The position numbers were made by a program, and so were the translations under genes. A stretch of DNA of 51,924 bases from DASZVN01 sp035547055 (GTDB taxonomy: Bacteria; Pseudomonadota; Alphaproteobacteria; Rhizobiales; Methylopilaceae), in NCBI GenBank assembly GCA_035547055.1, contig DASZVN010000074.1, forward strand, positions 1 to 51,924, given 5' to 3'. Below the pieces are notes generated by a model that was not told the origin of the DNA, searched no databases, and saw nothing but the letters and a program-made list of their open reading frames with translations. Shown here piece after piece: positions 26,128 through 34,764 of this stretch (the stretch's first letter is position 1; every line of letters begins with the position of its first letter).

Positions 26128-27207
26128 TCATATGCCTGCCCCCTCCTGCGCGATCCGCCATCCGAGATCGGCCAGCGCGACGCCGCGGGCGCCGACCTCG
26201 GCGGCCTGATCGCTCGAGGCGTTGCCGGCCTTGGCGCGGGCCAGCACGCCCTCGAGGATCACGGCGATCCGGAACAGCGCGAAGGCAAGGTGGAACGGCG
26301 TCAGCGGCGCCTCGCGTCCGGTGCGCTGGCGATAGGCCGCGACGTACTCCGCCTGCGTCGGCAGGCCGAGCGCGGCGAGGTCGAGCCCGCCGACGCCGCG
26401 GTGCAGTCCCGGCGGGATGACGAAGACGAGGCAGTTGTAGCCGAGATCGGCCATCGGGCTGCCGAGCGTCGACAGCTCCCAGTCGAGGATGCCGATGACG
26501 CGCGGCTCGCTCCGATGGAAGATCAGGTTGTCGAGGCGGTAGTCGCCGTGGCAGATCGCGGTCTCGTCGTCGGCCGGCAGGTTGTTCGCGAGCCATTGCG
26601 AGAGGCGGTCGATCGCGGGATTGTCGCGGGTGCGCGAGCCATCCCACTGCCTGGTCCAGCGCGCCGTCTGGCGGGCGAAATAGTTCCCGGGCCGGCCGAA
26701 ATCGCCGAGGCCAACGGCTTGCCAGTCGACCAGGTGCAGCTGCGCCAGCGCCTCGTTCATGCCGAGATAGATCGCGCGGCGCTCGGCCTTCGGGAGCGTC
26801 GGCAGCGTCGGGTCCCAGAAGATGCGGCCGTCGAGCCGCTCCATCAGATAGAACGGCGTGCCGATCACGGTCGCGTCGTCGCAATAGAGCACCGGCTGCG
26901 GCACCGGCACGTCGGTCTTCGCAAGGGCGGAGAGCACGCGGAACTCGCGGTCGACCGCATGAGCCGAGGGCAGGAGCTTGCCCGGCGGCTGCTTGCGGAG
27001 CACGTAGTCGCCGCGGTCGGTCGCGATCAGGAAGGTCGGATTGGACTGGCCTCCCCGCATCTGCCGCACCTCGCCGAGGCGCACGCCGAGCCGGCCTGAG
27101 AGATAGGCCGCGAGCGGCGCCGGATCGAAGCGATGCGCCGGCCGCACCGGAATGGTCTCCGGCAGCTCCTCCTCCAGGACCTGCTGCTCAATCGGCACGC
27201 GCTTCAA
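26128..27207 (-). CDS. APH-fold phosphotransferase (LvaA/ACAD11-like)
   Basis: A 359-residue APH-fold kinase: RGGQSNPTFLI near 51, RKQPPGKLLPSAHAVDREF, catalytic loop CHGDYRLDN (Asp222, Asn227) and metal motif GILDWELSTLGSP (Asp242). This family is not an antibiotic kinase in this context. Members next to an acyl-CoA dehydrogenase phosphorylate the 4-hydroxyl of 4-hydroxyacyl-CoA, as in LvaA and the N-terminal domain of animal ACAD10/11. The next gene upstream is such a dehydrogenase. The gap to it carries a family D repeat. Confidence 0.85.
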   Translation of the reverse strand: MKRVPIEQQVLEEELPETIPVRPAHRFDPAPLAAYLSGRLGVRLGEVRQMRGGQSNPTFLIATDRGDYVLRKQPPGKLLPSAHAVDREFRVLSALAKTDVPVPQPVLYCDDATVIGTPFYLMERLDGRIFWDPTLPTLPKAERRAIYLGMNEALAQLHLVDWQAVGLGDFGRPGNYFARQTARWTRQWDGSRTRDNPAIDRLSQWLANNLPADDETAICHGDYRLDNLIFHRSEPRVIGILDWELSTLGSPMADLGYNCLVFVIPPGLHRGVGGLDLAALGLPTQAEYVAAYRQRTGREAPLTPFHLAFALFRIAVILEGVLARAKAGNASSDQAAEVGARGVALADLGWRIAQEGAGI

Positions 27208-27217
27208 TCCTCCACGG

Positions 27218-27317
27218 TCGTCCCCGGCCGGAGCGAAGCGGAGAGCCGGGATCCGGGGGTCGCCGCGGCGCTTGAACCTGGATCCGGGCTAGCCGCTTCG
27301 CGGCTTTCGGGGTGTCA
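27218..27317. repeat. Family D palindromic repeat
   Basis: GTCGTCCCCGGCCGGAGCG...GCCGGGATCCGGG and GGATCCGGGCTAGCCGCTTCGCGGC. It occupies the gap between the acyl-CoA dehydrogenase and the kinase. Confidence 0.7.
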
Positions 27318-27384
27318 AGCGTTGTTGGCACGTGCGACTTCCGGATCGCCTCGCTTCGCTTGAATGACGGGTGACGGTGGAGGT

Positions 27385-28593
27385 TCACCCATTGGTGTAT
27401 TTCCTGAGCTCCAGCTTGGCGACCGCCTCGCGGTGGACCTCGTCGGGGCCGTCGACGATGCGGACCGTGCGGGCGTGGGCCCAGGCCATCGCCAGCGGAA
27501 AATCCTGGCTGACGCCGGCGGCGCCGCAGACCTGGATGGCGCGGTCGATCACCCGCTGCGACATGTTGGGCGCCACCACCTTGATCATCGCGATCTCGGC
27601 CCGCGCTCCCTTGTTGCCGACAGTGTCCATCATACGCGCGGCATGCATGGTGAGAAGCCGCGCCTGATCGATCTCCATGCGCGATTCGGCGATCCAGTGC
27701 CGCGTCACGCCCTGCTCGGCGATCGGCTTGCCGAACGGCGTGCGCGCCAGCGCGCGGCGGCACAGGATCTCCAGCGCGCGTTCGGCGAGGCCGATCTGGC
27801 GCATCGCGTGGTGGATGCGGCCGGGGCCGAGCCGGCCCTGCGCGATCTCGAAGCCGCGGCCCTCGCCGAGCAGCATGTTCGCGCCCGGCACGCGGACATG
27901 GTCGAAAATGATCTCGGCGTGGCCGTGGGGCGCATCGTCGTAGCCGAAGACGTGCATCGGGCGGACCACCGTGACGCCAGGCGTCGCGAGCGGCACCAGG
28001 ATCATCGAGTGGCGGCGGTGCCGCTCGGCGTTGGGGTCGGTCAGGCCCATGACGATGGCGATCCGGCAGCGCGGATCCATCGCGCCGGACGACCACCATT
28101 TGCGGCCGTTCACGACGTAGTCGTCGCCGTCGCGGCGGATGGTGGTCTGCATGTTGGTCGCATCGGACGAGGCGACCGCGGGCTCGGTCATGGAGAAGCA
28201 GGAGCGGATCTCGCCCTGGAGCAGCGGCTCGAGCCACGCCTCCTTCTGCGCCCGTGTGCCGTAGCGGGCGATGGTCTCCATGTTGCCGGTGTCGGGCGCC
28301 GAGCAGTTGAAGGCCTCCGCCGCGATCGGCGAGCGGCCCATGATCTCGCAGAGCGGGGCGTATTCCTCGTTGGTCAGGCTGTCCGGGTACTCCTCCTTGG
28401 GCAGGAACAGGTTCCACAGTCCTTCGGCCCGGGCGGCGCGCTTCATATCCTCCATGACCCGAGGAATGGCCCACCGCGTCGGCCCCTCGCCGAGTTGGCG
28501 TTCATAGACCTCCTCGTTGGGATAGACGTGGGCGTCCATGAAGGCGGCGATGCGCCGGGCGAGGTCGTCGGCCCGTTTGGTGAGGGTCAGCAT
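27385..28593 (-). CDS. Acyl-CoA dehydrogenase (ACAD10/11-like)
   Basis: A 402-residue FAD acyl-CoA dehydrogenase. Conserved pieces: FSMTEPAVASSDATNMQTTI, DDYVVNGRKWWSSGA, GPGRIHHAMRQIG, FGKPIAEQG, IQVCGAAGVSQDFPLA and GPDEVH. Its neighbours, an APH-fold kinase and an SDR, suggest the 4-hydroxyacid variant: it would act on a 4-phospho-acyl-CoA to give an enoyl-CoA, by analogy with LvaC and ACAD11. Start ATG 28591-28593 follows GGAGG (CCGGAGGCAAGACA); the longer frame upstream is a family C repeat. Confidence 0.9.
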   Translation of the reverse strand: MLTLTKRADDLARRIAAFMDAHVYPNEEVYERQLGEGPTRWAIPRVMEDMKRAARAEGLWNLFLPKEEYPDSLTNEEYAPLCEIMGRSPIAAEAFNCSAPDTGNMETIARYGTRAQKEAWLEPLLQGEIRSCFSMTEPAVASSDATNMQTTIRRDGDDYVVNGRKWWSSGAMDPRCRIAIVMGLTDPNAERHRRHSMILVPLATPGVTVVRPMHVFGYDDAPHGHAEIIFDHVRVPGANMLLGEGRGFEIAQGRLGPGRIHHAMRQIGLAERALEILCRRALARTPFGKPIAEQGVTRHWIAESRMEIDQARLLTMHAARMMDTVGNKGARAEIAMIKVVAPNMSQRVIDRAIQVCGAAGVSQDFPLAMAWAHARTVRIVDGPDEVHREAVAKLELRKYTNG

Positions 28594-28614
28594 TGTCTTG
28601 CCTCCGGCCTCTCT

Positions 28615-28712
28615 GTCATGCCCGGCCTTGGGCCGGGCATCCACGAGTTTGCGGCGCATCGGGAAGAGAAGTCGTGGATGGCCGGGACAAGCCCGGCCAT
28701 GACGGGGAGAGG
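28615..28712. repeat. Family C palindromic repeat
   Basis: GTCATGCCCGGCCTTGGGCCGGGCATCCACGA at the left and TCGTGGATGGCCGGGACAAGCCCGGCCATGAC at the right; this is the copy at 21615-21712 in reverse orientation. It fills the gap between thiolase stop and acyl-CoA dehydrogenase start. Confidence 0.85.
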
Positions 28713-28719
28713 TTGCTCA

Positions 28720-29904
28720 TCACGCGATCTCGAACAGGCCGGCGGCGCCCATGCCGCCGCCGACGCACATGGTAACGACGGCCAGCTTCGCGCCGCGCCG
28801 CCGGCCCTCGATCAAGGCGTGGCCCGTCATCCGCGCGCCCGACATGCCGTAGGGATGGCCGAGCGCGATGGCGCCGCCGTCGACGTTCAGCTTGGCCGGG
28901 TCGATGCCGAGCCGGTCGCGGCAGAAGATCACTTGTACCGCAAAGGCCTCGTTCAGCTCCCACAGGTCGATGTCGTCGACGGTGAGGCCGTGGCGCTCCA
29001 GGAGGCGCGGCACCGCGAAGACCGGGCCGATGCCCATCTCGTCGGGCTCGCACCCAGCCACGGCGAGGCCGCGGAAGATGCCGAGCGGCTCGAGGCCATG
29101 GCGCTCGGCGAGGCCCCTCTCCATCACCACCACCGCCGTGGCGCCATCGGAAAGCTGGCTGGCGTTGCCCGCGGTGATGGTCTTGCCGTCGCCGCGGACC
29201 GGCTTCAGCCCGGCGAGGCCGATGGCGGTCGAATCCGGGCGCGGGCCCTCGTCCTCGCTCAGCGTCACCTCGCGCTCGGAGGTCGCGCCGGTCGCCTTGT
29301 CCATCGCCGCCATGGTGGTCGTGATCGGGACGATCTCGGCGTCGAGGCGGCCGGCGGCGCGGGCGGCTTCCGTGCGTTTCTGGCTCTCCAGGCCGTAGGC
29401 GTCCTGGGCCTCGCGCGGAATCCTGTAGCGCGCGGCGACGACCTCCGCGGTGTCGATCATCGGCATGTAGACGTCGGGCTCGATCGCGACCAGCGCTTCG
29501 TCGCGGGCGTGGAAGACGTTGCGATGATCGTTCTGCACCAGGCTGATCGACTCGACCCCGCCGGCGACGCCGACCTCCACGCCGTCATGGACGATGGCGC
29601 GGGCGAGCACGGCGATGGCCTGGAGGCCGGACGAGCACTGGCGGTCGATCGTGGTGCCCGCCACGGTCGCGGGCAGGCCGGCGCGCAGCAGCGCCCGGCG
29701 GGCGACGTTGCCGCCGGTGGTGCCTTCCTGCATTGCGCAGCCCATCACCACGTCCTCGACCTCCGCCGGGTCGATGCTGGCGCGGCGCACCGCCTCGGCG
29801 ATGACGTGGCCGGCGAGGGTCGGGCCGTCGGTCAGGTTCAGCGCGCCGCGATAGGCCTTGCCGATCGGCGTCCGCGCGGTGGAGACGATGACCGCTTCGC
29901 GCAT
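28720..29904 (-). CDS. Acetyl-CoA acyltransferase (thiolase)
   Basis: A 394-residue degradative thiolase that splits 3-ketoacyl-CoA with CoA. Active-site residues are visible: nucleophile Cys90 (DRQCSSGLQA), His350 (GHPYGMSGAR) and Cys380 (CVGGGMG), plus NEAFAVQ. The ATG at 29902-29904 has AGGAA upstream (CACAGGAACCAGCACC). It lies 23 nt after the acyl-CoA ligase stop, so the two are co-transcribed. It gives the last step of the beta-oxidation run in this operon. Confidence 0.95.
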   Translation of the reverse strand: MREAVIVSTARTPIGKAYRGALNLTDGPTLAGHVIAEAVRRASIDPAEVEDVVMGCAMQEGTTGGNVARRALLRAGLPATVAGTTIDRQCSSGLQAIAVLARAIVHDGVEVGVAGGVESISLVQNDHRNVFHARDEALVAIEPDVYMPMIDTAEVVAARYRIPREAQDAYGLESQKRTEAARAAGRLDAEIVPITTTMAAMDKATGATSEREVTLSEDEGPRPDSTAIGLAGLKPVRGDGKTITAGNASQLSDGATAVVVMERGLAERHGLEPLGIFRGLAVAGCEPDEMGIGPVFAVPRLLERHGLTVDDIDLWELNEAFAVQVIFCRDRLGIDPAKLNVDGGAIALGHPYGMSGARMTGHALIEGRRRGAKLAVVTMCVGGGMGAAGLFEIA

Positions 29905-29927
29905 GGTGCTGGTTCCTGTGATAGCGG

Positions 29928-31607
29928 TCAGGCCGCGCCGGCCCGAACGCGAGCCCGCTCCTCGTCGCGAAGGGCGACCTTGGAGAATTTGCCGACGGCG
30001 GTCTTCGGCAGGGCGTCGCGGAACTCGAGGTCGCGCGGCATCTCGTGGCGACCCACCTTGTCGGCGAGGAAGGCCTGCAACTCCTGGAGCGTGAACGCGG
30101 CGGCGCCGGGGCGGAGGACGACGAAGGCCTTGGCGGACTCGCCGCGATAGGCGTCGGGCACACCGACCACCAGGCACTCCGCGACGGCCGGGTGGGTATA
30201 GATCGCCTGCTCGACCATCTGCGGATAGACGTTGAAGCCGCCCGAGATGATCATGTCCTTCTTGCGGTCGACGATGAAGAAATAGCCGTCCTCGTCCATG
30301 TAGCCGACGTCGCCGGTGAGGAGGCGGCCGTCGGCAAAGGCGGCGGCGGTTTCCTCCGGTCGGTTCCAGTAGCCGGCGACGACGTTCGGCCCCTTGATGC
30401 GGATCTCGCCGGTTTCGTTCGGGCCGAGCACGCGGGTGGGATCGTCGAGCGCCACCACGTCCATCTCGATGCCGGGCATCGGCAGGCCGATCGAGCCGGG
30501 CTTCGGCGGCCCGTCCGCGAGGAGGCTGGTGCCGGCGGGCGACGTCTCGGTCATGCCCCAGCCGCCGAGCATGCGCCGCCCAGTCAGCGCCTCGAAGCGC
30601 CGCGCCGCCTCGACCGGCAGCGGCGCCCCGCCCGAGCCGGCATACGCCAGCGCCGAGAGGTCGCGCGTTTCGATGCCGGGATGGTTCAGCAGCGCCAGCC
30701 ACATCGTCGGCACGCCGGGGAAGGAATTGGCGCGCATCACCTCGATGTCGCGCAGCGTGGTCTCCACGTCGAAGCGAAGCCGCAGCAGGATCTCCGCGCC
30801 GCGTTGGACATTGCGGAGCAGCACGACCGTCAGCGCGTAGATGTGGAACAGCGGCAGCACGCCGATGACCTTCGCGCCTTCCGCCGGGGCGCCGCCGCCG
30901 CCCTCGTACCAGGCGTCGAAGATGGCGCACGCGGCCGTGAGATTGGCGTGGGTCAGCATCGCGCCTTTGGGCCGGCCGGTGGTACCGCCGGTATATTGCA
31001 GCAGCGCGAGGTCTGACGGCGCAAGCGGCGGCCAATTGGCGGGCCGCGTGATGCCGCGGGCGAAATCGGTCCAGGCGACGACGTCCGGCCGGTCGGGAAT
31101 CGGAAGCGTCGGCACCTCGCCCTGCACGGCGCCGAGCGTGGCCTCGGGGCAGACGATCAGCCGCTCGACATGGCCGCCGTCGAGAAGCCTGAGCGCCATC
31201 GCGAACATCGGCTGGATGTCGGTCGTGACCAGGACGCGGGCGCCGGCGTCCTTCAGCTTGTAGGCCAGCTCCGCTTCCGCATCGAGCGGGCTCAGCAGCA
31301 CGAGGCGCGCCGCGGTGCGGAGGCCGGCGAAGAAGGCGATCGGCTGCCACGCGGTGTTCGGCAGATAGAGCGCCAGCGTCTGGCCGCGGCCGATGCCGGC
31401 GTGGAGGAAGGCCGCTGCGGCTTCGTCGGCGCGCGCGCCGAGGTCGGCGAAGGAGAGCCTCGTACCGCGATAGTCGATCGCGGGTCGCGCGCCGTAGACG
31501 GCGACGGCGCCGTCGAGCAAAGCGGGGACCGTCGTCACCTCGAGCGGCGTGTCCCACGACAGGATGGGCGGGTAGGACTTCTCCCAGGGAAACGGCCGCG
31601 CCGTCAT
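29928..31607 (-). CDS. Long-chain/aryl acyl-CoA ligase (AMP-forming)
   Basis: A 559-residue adenylate-forming ligase that joins a carboxylic acid to CoA. The P-loop-like motif YTGGTTGRPKG is at 205-215; WGMTETSP, then YFFIVDRKKDMIISGGFNVYP (hinge) and the C-terminal PKTAVGKFSK with its catalytic Lys are present. The substrate range is unclear; relatives called long-chain or 4-coumarate ligases are similar. Its ATG overlaps the stop of the upstream bifunctional gene (ATGA), so they are coupled. It would activate the acid brought in by the divergent Liv-type transporter, which is inference. Confidence 0.93.
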   Translation of the reverse strand: MTARPFPWEKSYPPILSWDTPLEVTTVPALLDGAVAVYGARPAIDYRGTRLSFADLGARADEAAAAFLHAGIGRGQTLALYLPNTAWQPIAFFAGLRTAARLVLLSPLDAEAELAYKLKDAGARVLVTTDIQPMFAMALRLLDGGHVERLIVCPEATLGAVQGEVPTLPIPDRPDVVAWTDFARGITRPANWPPLAPSDLALLQYTGGTTGRPKGAMLTHANLTAACAIFDAWYEGGGGAPAEGAKVIGVLPLFHIYALTVVLLRNVQRGAEILLRLRFDVETTLRDIEVMRANSFPGVPTMWLALLNHPGIETRDLSALAYAGSGGAPLPVEAARRFEALTGRRMLGGWGMTETSPAGTSLLADGPPKPGSIGLPMPGIEMDVVALDDPTRVLGPNETGEIRIKGPNVVAGYWNRPEETAAAFADGRLLTGDVGYMDEDGYFFIVDRKKDMIISGGFNVYPQMVEQAIYTHPAVAECLVVGVPDAYRGESAKAFVVLRPGAAAFTLQELQAFLADKVGRHEMPRDLEFRDALPKTAVGKFSKVALRDEERARVRAGAA

Positions 31608-33694
31608 GCCGCCTTCTCCACCCCGTCGAGCGAGGCGAAGCCGCGGCCCTCGTCGGCGAGCCGCGACAAGAGCGGCGAGGGCTTCAGCGCCGGATTGCGT
31701 TCGGCGTAGTGCAGCAGGCGATCGCGGATATGGCCAAGGCCGACCTGGTCGGCCCAGTACATCGGTCCGCCGCGCCAGGCCGGGAAGCCGTAGCCATAGA
31801 CCCAGACCACGTCGATGTCGCCGGGCCGCCGCGCGATGCCCTCGTCGAGGATCTGCGCGCCCTCGCTGACCAAGGGATAGAGCAGACGCTCGATGATCTC
31901 ATCCGCGCCGATCTTGCGGCGCGTGACGCCACGCCGGGCCGCGGTCTCCGCGATCAGCGCCTCGACCTCGGGATCCGGCGTCGGCGTGCGGCTGCCGGCC
32001 TCGTAGATATAGAAGCCGCGCCCGGTCTTCTGGCCGAAGCGGCCCTTCTCGCACAGCGCGTCGGCGATCTCGGCCTGCTCGCCGGTGGCCTTGCGGATGC
32101 GCCAGCCGACGTCGAGCCCGGCCATGTCGCCCATCGCGAACGGCCCCATCGGGAAGCCGAAGGCGGTCAGCGCGCCGTCGATGTCCTGGGGCAGGGCGCC
32201 TTCGAGGAGGAGCGGCTCGGCCTCGATGGCGCGGGCGTGTAGCATCCGGTTGCCGACGAAGCCGTGGCAGACGCCGACCGGGACCGGCACCTTGCCGAGC
32301 TTGCGGCCGAGCGCCATCGCGGTCGCGAGCACGTCGGGCCGGGTGGCCTTGCCCCGGACCACTTCGAGCAGCCGCATGACGTTGGCCGGGCTGAAGAAAT
32401 GCGTGCCGAGCACCGACCCCGGCCGCTTGGTCGTCGCCGCGATCGCGTCGACGTCGAGATAGGACGTGTTGGTCGCGAGCACCGCGTCCGGCCGCGCCAG
32501 GCGGTCGAGCTCGGCGAACACCCGCTTCTTCAGGTCCATCTCCTCGAATACCGCCTCGATCACGATGTCGGCGTCGGCGACGGCCCCGATGTCGGTGGTC
32601 GGCGTGATGCGGGCCATGCGCGCCGCCATTTCCGTCTCGCTCAGGCGGCCGCGCTTCACCGTGGTCGCATAGTTCCGCTCGATGGTGGCGAGGCCGCGCT
32701 TCAGCGCCTCGTCGCCGGTGTCGACCAACGTCACCGGGATGCCGGCATTGGCGAAGCACATCGCGATGCCGCCGCCCATCGTGCCGGCGCCGATCACCGC
32801 GGCGCGGGCGACCGCGTGCGGCTCGGTGCCGGCGGGGAGGGCGCCCGGCTTGGTCGCCTCGCGCTCGGCGAAGAAATGGTGCCGCAGGCCGAGCGACTGC
32901 GCGTCCTTGGTCAGGGCGTCGAAGGTGGCGCGCTCGCGCTTCAGCCCTTCGTCGATCGGAAGCTCGAGCGTCATGGCGACCGCCTTGGCGCATTCGACCG
33001 GCGCTGTGAGGCCGCGCGCCTTCTTGGCGACGTCCGCGACTGCGGCGTCAAAGGCGGTGCGGTCGGCCTTCACTGGGGCGAGCTTGCTGTCGTCGTTTCG
33101 CAGCAGGGGCAGCGGGCGCGGCCCGGCGGCCAGTTTTCGCGCCAGCGCCTTGGCCTCCGCCACCACGTCCGCGCCGACCGCCGATACCAGTCCGGCGGCG
33201 AGCGCGTCGGGGGCGGCGAGCGGCTCGCCCGCCACGATGACCTGGAGCGCCTTCAGCGGGCCGATGGCGCGCGGCAGGCGCTGGGTACCGCCGGCGCCGG
33301 GGATCAGGCCGATCTTGACCTCGGGCAGGCCGAGCTTCGCGTCGGGCGCGGCGACCCGGCCGTGGCAGGCGAGCGACAGCTCCAGCGCGCCACCATAGGC
33401 GATGCCATGGAGCGCCGCGACCACCGGCTTCGGGCTCGCCTCGACCTTGGCGATGAGGTCAGGCAGCGTGGGGAAACGGGCCGGCGCGTTGAACTCGTGG
33501 ATGTCGACGCCGCCGCTGAACATCCGCCCCGCGGCGGCGATGACGATGCCCTTTGCCGCGGGATCGGCGACCGCGCCGTCGAGCGCCGCGGCGAGCGCGA
33601 TCCGCATGGTGTGGCCGAGCGCGTTGACCGGCGGATTGTCGATTGTCAGGACGGCAACGTCGCCGTCGCGCGAAATGGATACCAGCTCGGCCAT
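31604..33694 (-). CDS. Bifunctional enoyl-CoA hydratase/3-hydroxyacyl-CoA dehydrogenase (FadB/FadJ-type)
   Basis: A 696-residue fusion. Residues 1 to about 190 are a crotonase: FSGGVDIHEF (59-68), HGIAYGGALELSLACHG (96-112, Glu105) and LGLPEVKIGLIPGAGGTQRL (Glu125). From about 297 the NAD-binding 3-hydroxyacyl-CoA dehydrogenase starts with VIGAGTMGGGIA, followed by ATNTSYLDVDAIA and FFSPANVMRLLEVV, then two C-terminal dehydrogenase domains with the repeated FVGNRM and YGYGFPAWRGGPMYWAD. The ATG at 33692-33694 follows GGGAGGA. It begins the acyl-CoA operon; the IclR gene is divergent across a 140-bp region. Confidence 0.95.
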   Translation of the reverse strand: MAELVSISRDGDVAVLTIDNPPVNALGHTMRIALAAALDGAVADPAAKGIVIAAAGRMFSGGVDIHEFNAPARFPTLPDLIAKVEASPKPVVAALHGIAYGGALELSLACHGRVAAPDAKLGLPEVKIGLIPGAGGTQRLPRAIGPLKALQVIVAGEPLAAPDALAAGLVSAVGADVVAEAKALARKLAAGPRPLPLLRNDDSKLAPVKADRTAFDAAVADVAKKARGLTAPVECAKAVAMTLELPIDEGLKRERATFDALTKDAQSLGLRHHFFAEREATKPGALPAGTEPHAVARAAVIGAGTMGGGIAMCFANAGIPVTLVDTGDEALKRGLATIERNYATTVKRGRLSETEMAARMARITPTTDIGAVADADIVIEAVFEEMDLKKRVFAELDRLARPDAVLATNTSYLDVDAIAATTKRPGSVLGTHFFSPANVMRLLEVVRGKATRPDVLATAMALGRKLGKVPVPVGVCHGFVGNRMLHARAIEAEPLLLEGALPQDIDGALTAFGFPMGPFAMGDMAGLDVGWRIRKATGEQAEIADALCEKGRFGQKTGRGFYIYEAGSRTPTPDPEVEALIAETAARRGVTRRKIGADEIIERLLYPLVSEGAQILDEGIARRPGDIDVVWVYGYGFPAWRGGPMYWADQVGLGHIRDRLLHYAERNPALKPSPLLSRLADEGRGFASLDGVEKAA

Positions 33695-33763
33695 TGCGTC
33701 CTCCCAGCGCCGCGGCGGCGGCACGCGCGGAAGGCTAGCCTCCCGCGATTCGAGCGCCAAGTA

Positions 33764-33795
33764 TTCCGCTACGCGAAAACTTGTTTTGCGAATTG
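33764..33795. promoter_or_regulatory. Candidate IclR operator in divergent promoter region
   Basis: TTCCGCTACGCGAA (33764-33777) is an imperfect palindrome of the TTC-GC/GCGAA kind used by IclR-family proteins, and AAAAC TT GTTTT with a further TTTGCGAATT follows (33776-33792). These sites lie between the acyl-CoA operon start (33694) and the regulator start (33835). No promoter boxes were read with confidence. Confidence 0.45.
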
Positions 33796-33834
33796 ACGGC
33801 GAGGCTAGGAATTGATGTAGTCCCTGTCAATCAC

Positions 33835-34764
33835 ATGTCGGAGGCGGCACGGGCGATGACGCCGGGGCGCGCAAATTTCGGCGGCGCGGCCGCTTTGGAC
33901 CGGCGCTTCGTCGTCGCGCTGGCCCGCGGGCTCGACGTGCTGCGCGCCTTCCGCCCCGGCGACGGCATGCTCGGCAACCAGGAGATCGCGGCCCGCACCG
34001 GGCTGCCGAAGCCGACGGTGTCGCGGCTGACCTACACCCTCACCACGCTCGGCTACCTCGTCCGGCTCGAGCGCTTCGGCAAATACCAGATCGCGCCGGC
34101 AGCGCTGGCGCTCGGCTACAGCGCGCTCGCCCAGGGCGGCCTCCGCCACGTGGCCCGGCCGCACATGCAGGCGCTGGCCGATCATGCCGTGGCCGCCGTC
34201 GCCCTCGGCGCGCGCGACCAGCGGCGCATGATCTATGTCGAGCAATGCGTCTCGGCCCAGGCGCTGATGGTGCGGCTCGACGTCGGCTCGCGCATCCCGA
34301 TCGCATCGTCGGCGATGGGCCGGGCGATGATCGCCGCGCTGCCCGACGGCGAGCGCGCGGCGCTGATGGCCGAGCTGGAACGGCGCTACGGCGAGGACTG
34401 GCCGGCCCTCTATGCCGCGATCGAGCAGGGCCGTGCCGACTACGCCCGGCACGGCTTCGTGCTGTCGATCGGCGACTGGCGGGCCGACATCAACGGCGTC
34501 GGCGTGCCGCTGGTGATGGCGGACGGATCGGGCATCTACGCGTTCAATTGCGGGGCCGCGGCGTTCGCGATCGGGCGCGACCGGCTCGTTGAGGACATCG
34601 GGCCGCGGCTGGTGCATGCGGTGCGAAACATCGCCGCCGTCGTCAACGGCGGCGGACTGGAGAGCGAGATCGGCGTAAGCCGATACGAGCCATGGGTGGG
34701 AGGAGCGCGTGAACGTGGACACCAGTCGGGAGGCCGGCGCCGCGGCGATCGCCATCCCGGCTGA
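33835..34764 (+). CDS. IclR family transcriptional regulator
   Basis: A 309-residue regulator. The winged HTH runs from FVVALARGLDVLRAFRP to GNQEIAARTGLPKPTVSRLTYTLTTLGYL; the effector domain has YVEQCVSAQALMVRLDVGSRIPIASSAMGRAM and ends around VVNGGGLESEIG. The last ~30 residues are an unusual tail encoded in the overlap with livG. The divergent acyl-CoA operon and the co-directional Liv transporter are the obvious targets. The ATG at 33835 is chosen; ATG 33856 is possible. Confidence 0.9.
   Translation: MSEAARAMTPGRANFGGAAALDRRFVVALARGLDVLRAFRPGDGMLGNQEIAARTGLPKPTVSRLTYTLTTLGYLVRLERFGKYQIAPAALALGYSALAQGGLRHVARPHMQALADHAVAAVALGARDQRRMIYVEQCVSAQALMVRLDVGSRIPIASSAMGRAMIAALPDGERAALMAELERRYGEDWPALYAAIEQGRADYARHGFVLSIGDWRADINGVGVPLVMADGSGIYAFNCGAAAFAIGRDRLVEDIGPRLVHAVRNIAAVVNGGGLESEIGVSRYEPWVGGARERGHQSGGRRRGDRHPG

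Noticed and set aside
26128..27207. Aminoglycoside resistance kinase
   Set aside because: The fold is shared, but the acyl-CoA dehydrogenase neighbour and HGDYRLDN loop fit the acyl-CoA-associated kinases.
27188..28474. Arg/Pro-rich minus-strand frame overlapping the acyl-CoA dehydrogenase
   Set aside because: A frame shadow; the alternative frame has complete dehydrogenase motifs.
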